Shown: positions 4,684 to 5,075 of the stretch, piece by piece
Numbering within the stretch: position 1 is the first letter of the stretch
Layout of the letters: the number at the start of each line of letters is the position of its first letter
From: Chitinophagales bacterium
GTDB taxonomy: Bacteria; Bacteroidota; Bacteroidia; Chitinophagales; CAIODY01
Length of the DNA stretch: 5,075 nt
Direction: 5' to 3'
NCBI GenBank assembly: GCA_023251415.1
Contig: JAHEYX010000245.1
Location: forward strand, 1-5,075
Translations under genes and position numbers: made by a program
Notes under the pieces: model-generated
What the model saw: only the letters and a program-made list of their open reading frames with translations
Told to the model about the DNA's origin: nothing
Databases searched by the model: none

Positions 4684-5075
4684 ATGAACTTTCTAGCTCA
4701 CCTCTTTCTTGCTGCTCCCAATCCGGAATTAATGGTTGGAAATTTTATTGCCGATCATGTTAAAGGCAATAAATGGAACACCTTTGAACCTGCCATAGCA
4801 AAAGGGATTGTGATGCATCGTGCTATTGATACCTTTACCGATGAACATCCTTTAACAGCAAAATCACGTCAGCTTTTACACGCTAATTATGGCAAATGGA
4901 GTGGGGTAGTTGTCGATATTTTTAACGATTATTTCTTAGCCAAAGATTGGAATAAATATTCCGCTGTTGATTTAATGGATTTTACTCAACAAGCTTACAA
5001 TGTTCTAGAAACGCATACCGAGATTTTACCGGAAAAAAGTCGTCATCAATTGTTTTACATGAAACGAGACAATTG
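4684..5075 (+). CDS. acpH: Acyl-carrier-protein phosphodiesterase (DUF479), 3' end outside window
   Basis: The frame is open from ATG 4684 to the window edge, giving 130 residues of a protein that is about 190-200 residues in full. AcpH removes the 4'-phosphopantetheine arm from holo-ACP, turning the fatty-acid carrier back to its apo form in the cytoplasm. Seen: the MNFLAHLFLA start, GNFIADHVKGN (19-29, with D24), GIVMHRAIDTFTDEHP (41-56, with H45, R46, D49 and D53), then VVVDIFNDYFLAKDW (75-89, with D78 and D82). From memory, these blocks align with E. coli AcpH, described as a non-canonical HD-type phosphodiesterase. One difference is DYFL (82-85), where E. coli has DHFL. The start is certain because family homology begins at this Met. 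There is no room for a leader between the terminator and the ATG, so the gene must use an unusual promoter position or read-through. Confidence 0.9.
   Translation, partial: MNFLAHLFLAAPNPELMVGNFIADHVKGNKWNTFEPAIAKGIVMHRAIDTFTDEHPLTAKSRQLLHANYGKWSGVVVDIFNDYFLAKDWNKYSAVDLMDFTQQAYNVLETHTEILPEKSRHQLFYMKRDN

Overview
The window looks like ordinary chromosomal DNA from a member of the Bacteroidota. It is AT-rich. The start codons lack Shine-Dalgarno sequences. Three genes have a perfect Bacteroidota-type -7 element (TAnnTTTG) just upstream. The left edge carries the end of what looks like PorQ, a component of the type IX secretion system that is confined to this phylum. LspA, the metallophosphoesterase and the TM2-domain protein also have the form these families usually take in Bacteroidota. 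Nothing here fixes the order or genus.

Layout, all on the + strand: (1) the 3' end of a porQ-like gene, 1-329; (2) a gap of about 160 bp, then a small lipoprotein gene with a cytochrome-c-like motif, 491-832, followed by a short terminator-like hairpin; (3) lspA (signal peptidase II), 920-1552, with a -7 element eight bases before its ATG and a 10-bp inverted repeat around that element; (4) an outer-membrane beta-barrel protein, 1576-2667, close enough to lspA to be co-transcribed; (5) a membrane-anchored metallophosphoesterase of the YkuE/YaeI type, 2746-4002, with its own -7 element; (6) a secreted or membrane TM2-domain protein, 4121-4612, whose -7 element lies in one arm of a near-perfect 21-bp dyad; (7) a strong intrinsic terminator, 4644-4683; (8) the 5' part of acpH (acyl-carrier-protein phosphodiesterase, DUF479), which begins on the base after the terminator U-tract and runs off the right edge.

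Most of the genes serve the cell envelope: protein secretion (PorQ), lipoprotein maturation (LspA), a lipoprotein that would be an LspA substrate, an outer-membrane barrel and two membrane proteins. AcpH acts on the lipid-synthesis carrier ACP. They do not form one recognisable pathway operon. The separate -7 elements and the terminators suggest several short transcription units. I see no mobile element, CRISPR array, tRNA, rRNA or defence system. The most interesting signals are regulatory: dyads over two promoters, very short predicted 5' leaders, and a terminator abutting a start codon. I see no convincing evidence of a previously undescribed multi-gene system.
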